Notes: generated from the sequence alone by a model not told the origin. Numbered from the stretch's first letter, positions 1 through 13,533 are shown. The stretch: DNA of 64,000 bases from Daedaleopsis sinensis (GCA_033807695.1 CM066311.1:558001-622000); one strand, 5' to 3'. Numbers and translations are program-made.

Positions 1-1115
1 ATGCGGCCAGTGGTGGAATGCATGGAGACCTTCTAGCCTCTACGCTACACAGGCTAGCGTTCATCTCATCAGGTGCTGAGTTGACACACCTCCTAGAACC
101 ATAGATGTTCGTGATGTTCATCTCGTCTTCCGTGTGCAGCTGAGGTCCGGCTAAGTAAGCCATCGGCCCGATCTAAGAGAGGTGAGTACTTCTGTGGGTG
201 TTTGTAGTTAATGAGCGCTGATGACGGGCAACCGCCGCACTGTCTCATAACATCTTGACATTCCCTATCAGTCCCTTTCGAGAAGATCGACGGGATTCGG
301 CATTCTGGCTCTTCGAATCCCATCTCCAGACGGCGCTCACGAATCCATCGAGTTATCGAGCCCCGGGACAGGTACGGAAACGATCGATGAAGGGTGCCTA
401 TGACACTATGTAGTACTGGCCGCGTAACCATCCTGCGTGACCGTCTCCAGCATTGAACAAATGCTGAGCCACGTAAGCCAGAGCGTATTGGTCTAGATTC
501 TTTTCCCACTGATCAATCACTACGGCGATCAGAATCGCCCCTCTTGTTAGGACCCGTTCTACAGCGGCCTGACAAACCCCTACGGCAGGTTCTGCAGCTT
601 GCGGCAAACACAAAGTTTTCCTTATACGAACGATCTAGTGAATTTCCCGGTGTCTATACCATCTGTGGCGCGGCGGCCTCCGGGCCCAAGAAACCGCCCG
701 AAGATACCTCCGAAGGCACCGTACATGCACTCGGAGCCTTGCTTGTAGCGTTCGAGACTGATATCCTCTTCGGATCTACAGCTCTACCGCACACACTCAC
801 GATGTCGCTTCCGTGCTATCTGCGCTCGTGCGTTGCATATGAGTGAATAGGTTCGAAATCGAAGACGTCGGCCAAACGCCACTATCTGTGCCGCTGGGGG
901 AGGATGTTAGCCTTGTGACATCCGTTCGCTCCGACGGATCGCATTTCGCAGGGGCATACATACCATATCCAACCCTGCCTCGCGCTCGCTATCATGCCGC
1001 ATCTCCGGTATATTACGGTCAGCAGCCCGGTTATCTACCGGTGTCCAAAGGACGCGGCCTCAGGCTCTGACATTCCATTCCCCACATCCGTAACCCCCTC
1101 TTCCTCTGGTTCTCC
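1..1115. other. Left-edge region, no supported gene
   Basis: Open frames of up to about 100 codons occur on both strands, but none shows a recognisable domain or can be linked into a spliced gene. The segment directly before 1116 is pyrimidine-rich, as expected for the 5' leader of the MetE-like gene that follows. A gene cut off by the window edge cannot be excluded. Confidence 0.4.
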
Positions 1116-3059
1116 ATGTTTCCTCGAGCAGAGCATATTGGCTCGCTAAAGCGACCCGATATCCTTCTCCAGAAGAGAGCCGACTTGAAGCATGGGAAGT
1201 ACACAGCAGAAGACCTGCGCGCATGCGAAGAGGAGTGCATCGCGGCCGCTGTCAAGATGCAGCTCGACTTAGGGTTCCAGGTTATCACTGATGGCGAGTT
1301 TCGCAGGTTGGTCACTCATCAGGATGTGCTTGATACTACTCCTGCTAGTGATGCTCTTTAGGGAGATATTTCACGACGGCATTTTCGACAAGCTCGCAGG
1401 GCTGAAGATATTGTCGCAACGTAAGGCTCTCTCACACTCGACAGCCTTTCGACATCGTTCACGTCATTTCTCTAGCTCCGACATACATGTTCCAGGTACT
1501 CGTGGACTAATTCGACCTAGTCTTACATCCTGCCCTGACTTTTCGCATTGTTAGACTTTCAACTTCGTTCAAGCATTCCCCATTACCCACATCGCCACTG
1601 TGCGGCATTTTGGTCGAGCATTGTCGCATGCGCTGATAATGCTCCGGTATAGGGAAGGATACATAGAACAGTCTCGCTGTATGGGCAGGCCTTCGACTCG
1701 CTAAAGAAGCTAGTAGGATTCGAGGTCCGTCCTATAGCACCCCGTAACAAGTCGTACCGACACTCACCGCCAGCGACAGAACGTAGACAGGATCAAGATC
1801 ACGATGGGTGCCCCAGAGTGGTACCACTTCCGTCATGGGAAATACACATACGAGCCGACGGCGTATACCAACGACGGTTAGCACTGTCAGCCTTCAGATG
1901 CGACGACCCTACTGAGCCATTCTATCTCCTCTAGCGGATTACTTTGCGGACATAGCAAGGGTGTACCGGGAAGAGATCCTGGATCTCTATGCCCGTGGAT
2001 GTCGTAAGCGCGGCGAGCACATGCTCCTCCCACCTAGACCCGACCCGTCCCCGCTCACCCGCATCCTCATCCCACTTCGGACAGGCATGGTCCAGATCGA
2101 CGACCCGGTCCTCAGCTGCTTCTGCGACGAGGGCTACCGCGAGCGGATGGTACAGGCCGGCGTCGACCCGGACACGCTACTCGACACATACGTTTCCGTC
2201 CTGAACGAGTGCGTCCGCGACAGGCCCCCAGGGATGATCGCCGGCGTGCACATCTGTCGAGGAAACGTCAAGGTGTGTGTGGCGGACTCGTGCGCGTTCC
2301 CGCTAGGGCCGCGCCGTGATACTGTATATTGAACGGACCGCTGATTGGACCCGGGGCGGACGTACATCATAGCCTGACGGCAGCCGCTTCACACGCGGGC
2401 CGTACGACTACATAGCGCGCAAGGTACTGGGCGGGGTGAAGGTCGACAGCTTTTATGTGAGTGCCGTCGCGTTTGGTGTTGCCCGGTGCTATACCCCATT
2501 TTTACTCTCTATGCGATAGCTCGAGTACGACTCGGAACACTCGGGCGGTTTTGAACCGTTGCGCTTCCTGCCTCGTGACAAGAGAGTCGTTCTGGGACTC
2601 GTGTCGACGAAAACGCCTATGGTGAATCTCGCATTCTGTTCGCACGCATCGGTATAAGTGTACACCTGTGCTGACTCAATGACCTCACTGGGACGTCATC
2701 CGATAGCTCGAGGACCCTGAGGTGCTGCGCCGGCGCATCCTGCAGGCCGCAGACGTGATAGCGCACGGAGAAATCCCGAGAACGATGGAGGAGGCGCTCG
2801 ATCAGTACGTCCTTGTTCCTGTCGCGTCCGCGATACTCCTGAAGTCTGAAACGCCCTGTTTGATAGACTGAGCATTAGCCCACAATGCGGGTTTGCGTCG
2901 CATTCACGGGGGTTCGCGTTCGTTACGCAGGAGGTGCAGTGGATCTTACGTCCCTCGTCGCCGCCGTCTCCATCTAACGCCTCTTCTTCTGCCCAGGACG
3001 TTGTGAAGAAACTAGCCCTCGTGCGGGACGTTGCGCGCATGGTGTGGGGATACGCCTGA
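1116..3059 (+). CDS. MetE/UROD-like cobalamin-independent methionine synthase family protein
   Basis: Thirteen exons splice in frame to 382 aa: 1116-1306, 1362-1420, 1476-1495, 1555-1612, 1672-1724, 1780-1876, 1935-2003, 2085-2272, 2373-2456, 2520-2621, 2707-2804, 2867-2933, 2997-3059. The protein matches only the C-terminal catalytic barrel of MetE: an N-terminal AEHIGSL, then APEWYHFRHG, VQIDDP, GVHICRGN, EYDSEHSGGFEPL and ISPQCGFASH. The family's zinc ligands appear present as His238 and Cys240 (HIC), Glu275 and Cys347. Full MetE is about twice as long, so this is the short stand-alone form, which usually transfers a methyl group to a thiol; its real acceptor is unknown. The weakest exons are the small ones at 1476-1612. 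Cystathionine gamma-synthase at 46.7 kb acts in the same metabolic area but is not adjacent. Confidence 0.88.
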
Positions 3060-5144
3060 CTGTCTAAGGAGAGCAGATGCCTGTCTCCTGCTTTGGCTCG
3101 TTGGCCCGAAGGTGGTGCTATCTTATCGCGTCCTCACACTAATGCAGCCGTGTAGTCAGTATCTAAGGTAGCGGCTGCTCCTGAAGCATCACGCCCTTCG
3201 TCCCGTGTTCCGAATAACACTTGTGCGCACATGCACTCGAGGCTCTAACGCCACTGGCAGGCCGCCATACGACCATGCTGTCCGTGAACGCCTCATGGCT
3301 TAACACTCCTGATGTTGCGCACATGCCACATTTTCTGGGGCGATAGGCTGTAGGACTCTCGTGGATAGTATCACACGCACTCACTGATCCAGCAAACAGA
3401 ACGACCCTTTCTTTCGCAAGCTCAGCGGCCGCAATACCCTCTCATAGCGTGTCGCACATCCGGGACTCGGGAGTACAATTAAGAGGTGATACTGGCTGAT
3501 GCGTGCGGTGAGCTGAAAGACCACCTACCACATATAAACGTCAGCCAGATTGAGAGCTCCTCTCCATCCAGATCGCTTCACATTCCCGGAACAAGATGCA
3601 TGGTGGCAGAGATCAGGCCGAAAGTCTATGCCTAACGGAAGACACTCGGAGTGTCTACTCCACCTTCGCAGCTGACGCGAACGCCAGTGAAGGCACTGGG
3701 AGTGACTGATCTCACAAAGTTGGTGTAAGATCATAGTCACGTATCTCGCGGCAAGCATCATGGCACTGCGGCGGCCAGTCCTCGGCATGAAGTTCGAGCT
3801 GGTTTACTATCTAGTGTTCCCTTGAACAGACTCCAACTCGGATCTAGTACTACGCTGAGAGTGCCCATAACTGTCTTCGGACTATCTGACCAACCCTCGG
3901 AGGTCCGAACGGACTGGAAGCAGCCTGACGGTGCCAAATTTCACTAACAATTCGGATTCATCGGCAGCGCTAGCGGACCGCCTGCTGGACTCCCAAGCAT
4001 CGTGCTGAAGTCATGTGCACACTGTATATACTCCAGTGCGCCCACTGATCTCCCTCGTGCCAGCCGGCTCGGATTCGGAATCTTATTATTGACGTTCGAC
4101 GGTCATCGGTCACCCGCCGTCCCATTATGTCAATCGGTATTCCTCTCTTCGATTCAGGGCTCGTGCGGCTGTGCGGCGAGGGTTAATCCAGGCGATGTGG
4201 CGCGGGGTAGTCACTCGACCAGGCATACATGTACAATGTACAACAGCGGACGTTGAGTCGTCTGCTTCAGCGCGCGGTGGCGCACCATACTCAAAGTCAA
4301 CGTGCAGCGAGGAGATGGCCGCTCGCATACCGATGCGGCGTGCCACGTCGTTACATAAACGCGACACATGCACTGGCAGCTGCGTAATTTGAACGTCTAT
4401 TAGTATCTGCGTGTCGCTCGCGACGGTAAAGGAGAAATACAGCGTGTACAAATGAGGGTGAGGGTGATGCTGATGCGATAGCGAAGATGTGTATGCGGTA
4501 TTACGGGTGCTAGTACATCATACAGGTAGGGGAACACGTCTAAGTACAACAGGGATGCGAGGTCATCCGATCCGTATCCGTAGCATGCAATTTGGTGCGT
4601 AAGTGTGGCATCGTGAGTGTAAAAGTACAACGCTGGCATGAGCGTGTGTGTGGCGCGAAGTGGCAAATGAGGAGTGGGGGGCGAGGTGATGCAAACGACA
4701 CTGTCCCGAGACAATTCCAGAGAGCGGAAACCCGAATCAGAGTCAGCAAGGAGTGGAGTCGATTGGCGTGTACGAGTGGCACGATGCGAAAGGGGAAACG
4801 ACGCGGGTGATTGAGAAGATAGCAAGGAGTGTGTGGGGTGTGCAGACGTAGATGAGACTGAGCCGTGTGATGGAGAAAGCGGAGATGGTACGGGAGTGAC
4901 GCCCCAGCCGGCTGCGCTGACGCTTGACAGCTACGGTCGTGACCACGGAGTCGGTAGCAGTCTTCATGTTCCACCAAAGGTTTAGATTGACGCACGACTC
5001 CTGTTGGTAACGTAACGAGGCGCCATCGTCAGCGACTGCCACAAGCAGAAAGATCCCGCTCCACGGAAACGAGGCGAGGAGCTCGACACTTACCGCGGGA
5101 CCGGGGACGCCAGCTATCTCCAAGGGACGGGAATTCTGCCCCGC
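3060..5144. other. Intergenic, no supported gene
   Basis: About 2 kb between the MetE-like gene and the 3' end of the first MTEY orphan gene. Frames of up to about 150 codons on the minus strand at 4400-5123 overlap each other in different frames, are low in complexity and carry no recognisable domain. I see no repeats of note. Confidence 0.5.
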
Positions 5145-6748
5145 TCAGCGCGCGCTTTGGGGTGGCGGATGAGTGCCGCCGACAACGGTATGTCTGCGAA
5201 CCAAGCGCTTACCCTGGCCGCCGGACGAGCCCCGTGAGTCCACCGAGCCAGAGCCGCGGCTGAATAGCCGCGCAAAAAACGGCTTTTTCGGGCTTCCTAT
5301 CCCTGCTGACGACGGGGACGACGGCGAGCGCGGCGAGCGTGACGACGGCTTGGTCGTGTACACAGACGCGCTATTCGGGACCTGTGAAGGGACAAATCGG
5401 TCAGTATTCAGTAATCTCCGCACGAGATAGGCGTAATGAAGTACGTGCGTGTGGGGGCGAGGCTGTGATCGGGCAAGAGAGGGCAATCGAATCGGACAGC
5501 GCAGTAGCGCAGCATAGGAAGATCAGATAGGAGGGAACGGATACTCACGATGATTTGAACTTTCTGTCCGGGGGAGGGGAGGACGTAGTATGTACTGCCG
5601 GAGGTGTCGCTGGATGTATCGCTCTGACTTAGAGACGGGGTGGGCGAGCGTGTGCGCATGTGATTTCTGGAGGGGGCCGGATTCGATCTGCGACCTCTAC
5701 TCTGAGTGCGCTCGGTTGTACTCTGTGCACGGGGTCGCTCTCGATGTGATGTTGAGCCGTGCGCGGAGGGGAAGGGTGTACTGCCCGCGTTGTGCTGAGG
5801 CGAGTACTGCGTCGGGTGGGGGAGGGGATCGGAGCGGCTGTACGCGATTCCTGGGGCGGGAGCTCGGCGATGGCCATGCGAGGATGGAGAGTATACGATG
5901 GCGGGTGGCTGGTAGTTCGAGCGGCCATGCCGACCCGATGGTGCGTACACGATCGCAGGCGGGGAGTATTGGTAGGGCAGTCCAGACGGTCCCACGGACG
6001 GGGCCATGCCTGGCTGTTCGTAAAATCGCGAGCCACCTGGAGCGGGGTGGGAGTGTGTCGGAGAAGATAGATTGTCCGGAGACGCGATGACGGGGATCGG
6101 CTGCGAGGATGAGGGGCTATGCCTAGACGTGTGTGTGAACACGCTTCGGTTGGACTTATGGAGAGGATCTGCGAAGGGTCCGGGCGCTCTATCGTGGATC
6201 GAGGGTTGGTTCGCGGGGAAGATGGTCTGTACCGGGGGCACTGGCACGCGAGAGTGGTGGGAGGTTGCGCGCTGCGCTTCGTCGGGCTGCCGGGACGGAA
6301 GAATGCGGATGTTCTCAGGTGAGCGAGGCGGGTCGACGAGATGGCGCGCACTCGATGCGTAGCGTGAGCCCGACGGATACGACAACGACTGGGCGTAGCG
6401 GGCTCCCATATCTTGCGCAGGTGGGGCGAGAGACCCGGATCGGGATCGGGAGTGGCGGGACGAAGAATGGGGAGGATGGCTGCGTGGGTCGTGCCTCTGC
6501 GAGATGGGCACGTCCGGCCGTCCGTCCTCGTACCGTAGCAGCATCCTCGGTGGCAGCGAGTGTGAGCTCGATGCATCAGACTCGGATGGACCGTAGCTCG
6601 GAGCGTCTTCATCGCTGAGCATGGATGGGGGTGAGGAGGGTGAGACGAAGCTGAGTCCCTGGCCGTGGATGTTGACCCAGTTCGCACAGCGGTCGCGTGA
6701 GTTCATATACTCTTGAATCGTTTCTGGGTCGGTAGCATATTCGGTCAT
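5145..6748 (-). CDS. Disordered proline/serine-rich orphan protein, MTEY family (member A)
   Basis: Two exons, 6748-5549 and 5381-5145, join in phase 0 to 478 aa. Most of the protein is disordered Ser/Pro/Arg/His-rich sequence. Three islands recur in the gene at 39087-39911: an N-terminal MTEY followed by a PE and a Trp about 25 residues in; a YYVLPSPGQKVQII segment before the intron; and a C-terminal SPKKPFFARLFSRG. I recall similar three-island proteins as uncharacterised agaricomycete hypotheticals; no function is known. The donor at 5548-5543 is a consensus GTGAGT. The large antisense and frame-shifted open frames over this locus are composition shadows. There is no signal peptide or membrane segment. 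Confidence 0.8.
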
Positions 6749-9700
6749 GGATGGCCAGGAGGAAGGGGAGCTGGAGGGATGAGTACTGAGGGAGACGGCA
6801 TGCTGGTTGATCGAGCAAGAGGGACGGCCGCTGGGAGAGAGAGATGGATATACCTTGCGGGTGAGACGTACCTCAGTGATATTCTCCTAAATGAATCCCA
6901 ATCTCAAAATTCAGATGCAACGTGTGGACGGCGAGGCTTCCGCTCTCGCACACGATCATCTCGATTCGGCTAGAGCAGGCTCTTGCCTAGCGACCCCTTT
7001 CGAGCGCCGTCTCGATTAGTCGACATATCTCTCCAATATTCCAATCTCCGCCTGAAGATCTCTTATGCCTCCGCTCCCCCTCCCCCTTCCAAACCTTTTT
7101 GTCCGCCCACTTCTGACTAGATTCATAGGCACTGCAGCAGCTTCTGCAGCAGCTTCTAGCGTATACGGACTCATACGACTACTCATTCGCACCGCCTGTG
7201 AACAATCTTCTGCAGCGCTCTGTGGCTGCAGAGTCCTCCCGCAGTCGCACCGTCGTCCGAAACTATCGATGCAATCCGAATCGCAGAATCCCTTTCCAGA
7301 CGCTCTCACAACGCTTCTGGGCGTCCCGGTTTCTCATGATCGGAGTATCCCTCATCGCATGACCAGGGGGCAGCCCAGCCCAGCTCGACCAGCCTCTTCC
7401 CGACACCCGCATACGCCCACTCACGCACCCAACTGCACCGACTGCAGCTATCGCGGATACACTCACTGTTGTTGTCGGTGCACCCGCGAACTCGACCAGC
7501 ATCTGATCTGACCGCTTTCAATGCGCGCGAAAAAGTGAGCTAGAAAATTTCCACAACCGCGTTCATCTTGAGAGATGTCTGACTCACATCACCTGCAGGC
7601 TTTCATTTGACACGCCCGTGGTCAGCATCCTCGGGCCTGAACCGCGGACGCTCGCCCGGCTGCCCGGCACACTCTCGAACAGTTCCCGACGTGCGCACGT
7701 AGGTAGGGCGACCGCCTTTTCCGACGTCGTCTCCGGCCTCATGTCTCTTTCTCTCAGCTCTGACACGAGTACGACGTGAAACAGCCGTTCGCCACGCAGT
7801 CGCTCTTCCCCAGCCACGTCGAACAAGAGGGATCAACCACTGTCGTTCTGGCCTGAGCAAAACAAGTACACAGTGCGGTGTCTACCAACTACAAGGTTAC
7901 GCCCGCCCGGACCTTCACGCATCCACGCAACGCCCTCCCCCAGTTCGTCAACTTTAGCTCGTTATGCGCGAGTTCTCCTTGGCTAGGACACCTGCGATGC
8001 CGTATTCGACCCGACGAGCACTTCGCCTCGACAGGCCTTTGCGAGCTCATCTCTGCCACTCTCGTCTCTTCCCCTTCTCACGGCGCGGCATGTGATGGCT
8101 CACGGTTCTCATTTCCCGTCTCTTGGGCCAGATGACGGCGACTATGTGTCGCGCCCTCGACCAATGCACGCCCGCGGACCCGCCCACCGCTCACACGGCC
8201 GAGCAAGTGATCGCCCGGGGAACTCTGCATTTAGAGGCGGCCTGCGATGCGGGGCAATTGCGAGGAACACGGATGACAGGATTGTAGTCTGCATGCGATC
8301 CGCGAACTCGCGTGCCGAGGAGGACGTCGTAGACTGCCACCCCTCTCGTTCCTTCGAATTCGCGCTGCGGCCGTGCGTGCGGCTGCGTGCCCTGCGTGCG
8401 TGGCTTTCAATATCGCACGATATGAAAGGCTCGCCGCGGGCGCTGCAAGCAAAGTTAGTCTTTATTGCAGCCCCACGGCAGAGCACTCATCATATGCATC
8501 GCTTACTCACAGGTCGTCCCAGTGCCGCAACGCAAAGCATCGCTCTCGCGGTATCCCCATCCACGGCCTCCCATGCCAGTCGCCGCCTCTGCGACGATGG
8601 GCATTTTCCCGCCCTCCGCCGCCTCCGCCTCCCTCCCTCTTCCTCCGCCCCTCGGCGTCCTGGCGCGTTCCCTGCTGTGCAGGAACCCGAAGGCAGTCCT
8701 GGGAGATAGGAGGCTCGCCGCCGTCCTCGCCGCTGCTGCGACTCTGCCGCGTTGTGCTGTGCCCCGTGGCCTAACGTAGCCGAGACTTCGGGTACCTTCT
8801 TGGACTTGAAGCGCGCGTGCGCGTGCACATTCAACTTCGTCCAGGTGTCTGTCCCCCTGCTGTCCCCTCTTCCTCTCTCGTTGCGTCCCCGTATCTGCCG
8901 ATGTATGGTACGTGGTGGACGTTGCTGGATCGGCGCTCAGACTTGAACTTCAGCGTCGGCGACTGGGGACCAAGCGCCGGTGTCGTCAGAGCCTGGGGCC
9001 GCCTAACCGCGTCTTGGCCGGGCTCTCTCCGACCCCACGCCTCAGCCCAGGTATGCCGCGGCCGTCCAGTGCCCACAAGCCACTAAATGTTGACCAATGT
9101 ACCACTGACGCTCGCGATGGATGAGTACTCGAATCTCCTCCCGGTCACGCCTCAATTGACCTCCCGAATGAACCTGATTCTGCTTACGCTCACGGGCATA
9201 CAACGGATTGCATCCCGATCCCACCGGCCGTCCGACCGGGCGTGTTGCGAATGCCATGATGATGATGGACGGACGGACGCTTTGTCAGCACCAGGGCTGC
9301 GCGTTTCTTTGGTCGCCGGCGGACGCAAGTGGGAGCAAGTGGGTCGTCTATGTCGTACGCGGACGTGCGTCGATGCTGGCGGCCATCTGTCAGTGTCGCC
9401 CCTCAGTGGTCGCCCAGACCGACCATCCGAAGCGCGGACCGCGTCTCTCTCTACAGAGTAACGGAGTTCCCCGCACTGATAGTGGCGTCGGTCGAAGTCT
9501 CTCTCGTAGTAGCGTCGTTTCATCATAGAGTCGACGCTGGGGCCTTCCGTACTCCTCTAGACCGGACGGCTCCGAATGACTGTGGCTCCCGGCTCCAGGC
9601 TCAGCTGACGCAGACGACATCATCCTGGCTCCATGCTCAATCAACAACACCGACGCTCGACCGACCGGGATCTACTCTGGAGCACGACACGCACGCACGC

Positions 9701-10999
9701 GGCCTGCATGACGGCCACGCGCCGGTCCTCTTTACGGCATCCGTGATCGGAGGTCGGCCGCGGTGTTCCTGGCATCCTGCGGACGCGTTAAATCTGTGTT
9801 TATGTCCGTAGGCGAATCTACGGCTGTGTTGGCTCACCCCTTCAGCACGGGCGCATGTCGTGCACAGTGCTACAGCACCTACGAATCCGATGTACTTGTG
9901 TGCCGCGTCCGCCTCCGAGCTTCCTCGGGCCCTTATCTCCGCTATGGCCATGGCGACAGCGTACACGCTGATGTGTTCGCCCTCCGGTTCCCACTCGATT
10001 AGCCCGGCCGTGGTTCCCGTTTCCGTTCTGTGCTCCGCTTATGCACCGCATGCGGCCCTGGGGCTTGTACCCTGACCGTTGACGTACAAAGGCAAGGTGG
10101 CCCGGTCCGGGTTAGGGTGACCCTGCGCCCAAGTTCAAGATATGATGTTCGGTGTCCGCTGTATGATCTAACTTGAAGTCCGACTCGGTCGTACCGGCAG
10201 CTCCGCCACTCCCGAAGATCGAACGACAGCCGTCCTGGCCTTTGTGCTTGCTGTTTTTCTACTGACTTCGTAGACGAGGGCGACTCGATCTTGAACAAGA
10301 TACGGTTCTCCTGCGCCCGGCAACTCTTACAAAAAGTTTCGCTGCGCTTCCGCAGCCGTGCTGGTGATTATCACTCGCGAGAACCGCACGCCTTGGGTGT
10401 ATACATAGCCACCGCGCACCGCACAAATGCGGTGATAATTGTCGTACCTGTCGTATCTTGGTATTTGGATCTGGCCGGAGGGTTTTGCACGTATGCAGTG
10501 CCGTGGGCACCTGCGATCGTGCGATATTCTGCTTCTGCGGACGTTGGGTCATGAGCTCGAGAATGCAGGGGCCTTCAGCTGTGCGATCGGCATCGCTTTA
10601 GCTAGCGTGCTTCGTCACATAGAAGTGTTTGTGTATGTAACACGAATACCGTTCGTACTTCCATCATTTCCGCAGTCACTGTATACGTGTGGCATTGAGC
10701 ATCTGCGCTATGCTGTCTTAATAATGCTTGAGCTATGATTGCAGTTCCCAATTGGGAATGACACTTACTCGGGATCTTAGTATCTCAGAACGGTATAGGG
10801 CGTCGAGTATCGCGTGACGTCATGAGTTCATCAAGGAAGCGCCGTCTCCCATCGCATATGAGCGCTTGAGCGATGGTCGCTGTTTCAATCCTTCTGTCCT
10901 CTTCATCTACCAACTCAGTAAATAACGGTATGTATATACATCACCGCCCAAACAGCCTCGTCAGCCTCATCAGATAACCCAAGGAGTTTCTAAGTAAGT
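6749..10999. other. 4.2-kb gene-free region upstream of MTEY member A
   Basis: This lies between the divergent starts of the MTEY gene (minus) and the TIM-barrel gene (plus). It is GC-rich between about 7.0 and 10.2 kb and filled with overlapping frames of 60-200 codons on both strands, none with a domain or plausible splice chain. A short CTGCAGCAGCTT repeat sits near 7133. It probably holds long promoter or leader sequence. Confidence 0.45.
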
Positions 11000-12540
11000 A
11001 TGTCGGAACTGACGACGAGCCTCGCCTACTCGACCGACTCCGCGGGCATGCCGCACCCATCCCACACGCTCCCCATGAAGCTCCGCGCAATCGCCGCTGC
11101 GGGCTTTGCACAAGCTGAGCTCGCGTTTCCCGACCTTGAGGCATACACGGCGCAGGAGTTCCCGGGGTACCAGAAGCTGGACGATAGCGGGCAGGGAGAC
11201 GTGGCGACGCTCGTGCAGGCGGGAGAGCAGATCAAGGAGCTCTGTGGAGAACTGGGCGTAGCGATTCTAGCGGTGCATCCGTGAGTGTCATCACGGATCC
11301 ATCGCGCACATAGATGCCTACGAGAGCGTACACTCATGTTACGTGCGTGCATCGCAGATTCGACAAGTTTGAGGGATACCAGGACGAGCAGACGAAGGCG
11401 GCGAGACTCGCGCGGGCGTCGGCGTGGTTCAAGGTGTTGAAGGTTCGTACCCTATATGAGCCATCATCCAACAGTTTTGACGTACCGATGCATCGGCTTA
11501 TGTGTGCCACAGGCTGTTGGTTGCGATATGCTGCAGGTGGGCTCGACGCCCGACGCCTCGACGAGCAGCGACTACGACGTCATCGCGCAAGACATGCAGC
11601 AGCTCGCGGACGATGCAGCGTCGCAAGATTCCCCGATCAGGATGTACGTATGCGTATATTTCATAGAGGCACCTGCTGCAGGACTTATGATATTGCTAAC
11701 ACGTCCTCCGCATCGTGTTCTTTTAGTGCGTACGAAATGTGGGCTTGGGGCGCTCATGTGTGCGTGTCGATCCCAGTGAAACTGGGTGAAGTCCAGCGTC
11801 GCATTTTATCTGACGACGCGTCCGGTCCGCAGGAACACCTGGGAGCACATATGGGAGGTGTGCAAGCGCGTCGACAGAGCCAACTTTGGACTGTGCCTCG
11901 ACACTTTCCAGATCTGTGGTACGTCCATGCTCATCCCGATGATCGCGTACAGTCATCGGCGCGACACTGTTCTGCTCGGCTGATCGTGCAAAGCCCGCGC
12001 GTACGCTGACCCGACCTCCGCCAACGGCTTGATCCAACACCCGCCCGAGGGCTCGGCGATCATGCAGCTCTCTGCCTCGCTCAAGGCCCTCGCGACCACC
12101 GTGCCCAAAGAGAAGATATTTTACTTTCAAGTCTCCGACGGCTCGCGCAAGATCGCTCCGGACGCTTTGCTGCAGAGCGCGAAGGAGCAGGGGATTGACC
12201 CTCTCTACGGATGGTCGAACGCGTGGCGGCCGCTGCCGTACATGGACGAGGTATGCGCGAGAGACGACAAGCAGGGGTGGGGCGGGTACCTCCCAGTGCT
12301 AGACGTGTGTGACGCGGTGCTGCGCACGGGGTGGAGGGGCCCGTGGTCGTACGAAGTGCGTAGGCGTATTGGATGATGATAGCACCTTCTCGGAATGTAC
12401 CTGACCTGTCTTGCTCTTGCTAGGTGTTTTACGAGGAAGACATGTCAAAAGATGACCCTGAGATTCCCTCGAAGTGGACCAAAGCAGCGGCGGCGAGCCA
12501 TGGACTGCTGATGAAGAATCTTGCAAAGCGTGGATTTTAG
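11000..12540 (+). CDS. TIM-barrel sugar-phosphate isomerase/epimerase family; 3-dehydroshikimate dehydratase-like
   Basis: Seven exons (11000-11280, 11358-11442, 11513-11643, 11727-11759, 11833-11918, 11994-12355, 12424-12540) splice in frame to 364 aa, close to the usual length of fungal 3-dehydroshikimate dehydratases (quinate catabolism; dehydroshikimate to protocatechuate). Motifs in order are AYEMWAWGAHVNTWEH, NFGLCLDTFQI, IFYFQVSDGS and GPWSYEVFYEED. The four expected metal ligands line up as Glu169, Asp200, Gln251 and Glu326. Exon 4 is only 33 nt. No other quinate-pathway gene lies nearby, so a different sugar-type substrate remains possible. The enzyme appears cytosolic: no signal peptide or membrane segment. 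Confidence 0.88.
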
Positions 12541-13533
12541 GTGAGACTCGTCGCGCCATGATGTTTTGTCAACGGATTCACCAATTCAAGTGGTAGATCT
12601 ACAGTTAGCACAACAGTGACATGTACTTCAGTGAGTACTCTCTCGGAGATTGCCGGTTACAATTATCTCAACTCCTACTAAGGTTCTACATACGCCCTTC
12701 GACAGCTTGAGGTTTCCACCTAGTCAATGACTGGATCATTACCACATGTAAATTCTGCCGTTTCTCCTGCTCGGGATATGTTGTTCCTTTGCCGACTTAT
12801 CACCGCCCGCTGTCATACTGGACGCCCTTTTCACCGCCTGGACAGCAAGGCCGTCGATCCTGCCTATACAAAACAGATCACGATTGCCAGTGATGTGAGC
12901 TGTTGTGTCCACTCGAAGGGCGGCTCGGATCGTCGCCACCTAACTCTCTTCGCTGCTGCGGTCAATGTTGAGATTTGTAAAGATGCTATTCTCTTAGAGA
13001 GTTGCACGGCTGATTAAGCTCGAGTGGTAAGGATCGCAGCAGTCTTGTTCTGGTATACATGCTTACAGTCTTGGCATGCAGAAGTTCAGGCCTCAAGGCC
13101 TCAAGCCTCGGGGGTGGTGTGGACCGGAGCAACTCTCAACGTTCAATTCAATATACTAGCTTACGTCCATGCGGCATAAGGAACGCCGAGGAAGAACACC
13201 GCCCCCATCATCTCCGATGGCCAAGTCTCGCCTCCACGTCGCCCATTGAATGAAGCTGGTGCTCCGCGGACGATGCTATCTAAGTAGCCTAGGCTAACCG
13301 CCGCACGTAAGCGTTTCCGAGTCCAGGGCAGATTTTGGCTATATGAGCTCCCTGCGCGTCTCGGGATGCATTGCACGCGATGCATCATTTCCGCTATGTG
13401 GTCGTGCTAACAGTATTCGCAGGTTCTTGTGATAGAACCTTTGGGCTGTACTCGAGTATATCATCTCGGGCACCACCCCCTATCGTTGATTGCGACCCCC
13501 GCCCCCGCACCCACTGTCGGTTAGACAAACATA
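12541..13533. other. Intergenic, no supported gene
   Basis: About 1 kb between two plus-strand genes. Short frames only. A small imperfect repeat of AGGCCTCA occurs near 13090. The last 100 bases are C-rich and probably form the promoter and leader of the DUF6533 gene. Confidence 0.5.

Noticed and set aside
5629..6687. 352-codon minus-strand frame overlapping MTEY member A in another frame
   Set aside because: The alternative frame keeps the conserved islands shared with member B; this one is only Arg/Pro/Thr-rich composition.
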